This document shows, one piece after another, positions 4,963 through 6,132 of a stretch of DNA of 6,132 nucleotides. The stretch spans positions 1 through 6,132 of the forward strand of contig PWYO01000225.1 of NCBI GenBank assembly GCA_003567835.1, written 5' to 3'. Every line of letters begins with the position of its first letter. The first letter of the stretch is position 1. The translations under genes were made by a program, and so were the position numbers. Source of the stretch: Actinomycetota bacterium. GTDB taxonomy: Bacteria > Actinomycetota > Humimicrobiia > Humimicrobiales > Humimicrobiaceae. Under the pieces are notes generated by a model. That model was not told the origin of the DNA. It worked only from the letters and a program-made list of their open reading frames with translations, and made no database searches.

Positions 4963-6132
4963 ATGAAATACAAAAAATATTTGATCTATGTGGGCATTCC
5001 TGTGGTTGCGGCAGCCATAGGACTGGCTCTTTTTTTTACGCTGGGCCAAAGGCCCCAAAAAGAGCAGCTGGATACGGTGGTTTCTACCCCGGTCATCGAA
5101 GAGGCTGAAAAAGAGGAGCCTGAACCGGCGCCTGAACCAGAAGAAGAAAAAATCGAGAACCTGTATATCAGCAGTTCGGAGACCTTTGACCCTTATTCTT
5201 TTATTTGCCCCCAGGGCTGGACCCTTACCGAGCATGATGATGGTTTTAGGGTTCTGGCCAAAGGAGAAGACCAGGCAGTGATGGTTATGGTGGAAGCCGT
5301 TGCAGACCTGGAGGACATGCAGCCGGACCAGATTGCCCAAAAATATATGGGGATTGCCCCTGAGCTGGACCCGGTGGAGACACTGGAACAGGATTTTGAC
5401 TGGGGTCAGGAGCCTTCCATGCTCTACGGTTACCGGTTTGAAAGCGGACTGAATCCTGACCAGGACCAGGTGGATCTGCTGAGCTGGCAGGAGCGGGAGG
5501 GATACCTTTATATGGTAAAATACATGGCCAATGGACTCAGCCTGGACCAGGCGGTAGACAATTTTGCCGATTTTGCTTCTACCTTTCGCTGGGAGGCCCA
5601 ACAGGAAGCCACCGTTGAGAAGAGCAGCAGCAATGCCATCAATATCCTTATATTGGGCGATGACAGTTTTCATGACCGTGCGGGAGGCAGGGTAAGCGCA
5701 AGGACGGATATCAATATACTTCTGCATATCAACCTGGACCACTGGGATGCCACCATTGTGACCATTCCCAGGGACCTGTGGGTGCCCATTCCCGGCTACA
5801 GGGACAATAAGTTCCTTGCCGCCCATGCCTTGGGGGGACCCCAGCTGACCGTAGAAACCTTTGAGCTCTTCTCAGGGGTGGAAATCGACAGTTATATCAT
5901 CACCGACATGTGCGGGTTTATCGAGCTTATTGATTTTTTAGGCGGGGTCACTGTGGAGGTTGAAGAAGATCTGGCTGACGGTTTTTCGGGATGCTACCTG
6001 GACCAGGGGGTGCATCACCTGGACGGAGAACAGGCTCTGGCCCTGAGCAGAAACAGGCAGCGGCCCGGCGGGGCATTTGCCCGGGAGGAAGAATCTGCCA
6101 AAATGATTGTAGCCCTCTATGATCAGAAAACC
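4963..6132 (+). CDS. LytR-CpsA-Psr (LCP) family envelope protein with an extra N-terminal domain, 3' end outside window
   Basis: Residues 1-390 are present and the frame is open to the window edge. LCP enzymes transfer undecaprenyl-linked glycopolymers (teichoic acids, capsule) to peptidoglycan on the outer face of the membrane. Order: a single membrane anchor (7-26) after MKYKKY; an acidic Glu/Pro-rich linker (about 46-66); an extracytoplasmic domain (about 67-213, YSFICPQGW to FASTFRWE) that resembles PsbP/DcrB-like alpha-beta domains by pattern only; and the LCP domain from about 226. LCP landmarks are NILILGDDS (227-235), RTD (247-249), TIPRDLWVPIPG (267-278), DNKF (281-284), GGP (291-293), FLGGVTVEV (325-333) and HHLDGEQALALSRNR (351-365). 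After this the usual D-x-x-R-x-x-R-Q tail reads A371, R374, E377, S378, so only its first Arg is kept. ATG 4963 has AAGGG six bases upstream. It is divergent from the PH-domain gene. Family assignment is strong; the substrate and full activity are uncertain. Confidence 0.92.
   Translation, partial: MKYKKYLIYVGIPVVAAAIGLALFFTLGQRPQKEQLDTVVSTPVIEEAEKEEPEPAPEPEEEKIENLYISSSETFDPYSFICPQGWTLTEHDDGFRVLAKGEDQAVMVMVEAVADLEDMQPDQIAQKYMGIAPELDPVETLEQDFDWGQEPSMLYGYRFESGLNPDQDQVDLLSWQEREGYLYMVKYMANGLSLDQAVDNFADFASTFRWEAQQEATVEKSSSNAINILILGDDSFHDRAGGRVSARTDINILLHINLDHWDATIVTIPRDLWVPIPGYRDNKFLAAHALGGPQLTVETFELFSGVEIDSYIITDMCGFIELIDFLGGVTVEVEEDLADGFSGCYLDQGVHHLDGEQALALSRNRQRPGGAFAREEESAKMIVALYDQKT

Noticed and set aside
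4888..5826. Long minus-strand open frame (312 codons) opposite the LCP gene
   Set aside because: The plus strand encodes an unmistakable LCP domain with a promoter and start signals; the opposite frame has low-complexity aromatic-rich ends and no recognisable family.

Overview
The window reads as chromosomal DNA of a Gram-positive-type Bacillota, probably Clostridia with roughly balanced base composition. This is inferred from the gene set: a 3D-domain cell-wall protein, a LytR-CpsA-Psr (LCP) envelope protein, and a short DnaE polymerase directly downstream of lexA. Strong AAGGAGG-type ribosome binding sites and near-consensus vegetative promoters agree with this. No mobile element, tRNA, rRNA or CRISPR array was seen. 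The species cannot be fixed from the sequence alone.

The left half (4-3702, minus strand) is a two-gene unit. lexA, the SOS repressor, is followed after nine bases by a 1022-residue DnaE-family DNA polymerase III alpha subunit. The lexA stop codon forms part of the polymerase ribosome binding site. A perfect 16-bp palindrome overlaps the predicted -35 of the lexA promoter and is the likely LexA operator. The simplest model is that LexA represses itself and this polymerase until DNA damage triggers LexA self-cleavage, so the polymerase probably serves in damage tolerance or repair synthesis.

The intergenic region at 3703-3882 carries divergent promoters. Rightward, a TTGACA-16-TATAAT promoter drives a membrane-anchored 3D-domain protein (3883-4383), probably a peptidoglycan-acting enzyme. 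It converges with zero spacing on a minus-strand gene for a small PH/GRAM-like protein (4384-4719).

A second divergent region (4720-4962) contains a GC-rich, inverted-repeat-rich block of about 100 bases, bracketed by AT-rich promoter-like DNA. Rightward from it runs an LCP-family protein (4963 to the window end, incomplete). This protein has an N-terminal membrane anchor, an acidic Pro/Glu linker and an extra extracytoplasmic domain ahead of the LCP domain. The right half is therefore envelope-related and the left half is the DNA-damage response. The most interesting points are the operator and recognition-helix variation in LexA, the altered PHP domain of the polymerase, the unexplained structured block, and the unusual architecture and altered active-site tail of the LCP protein.
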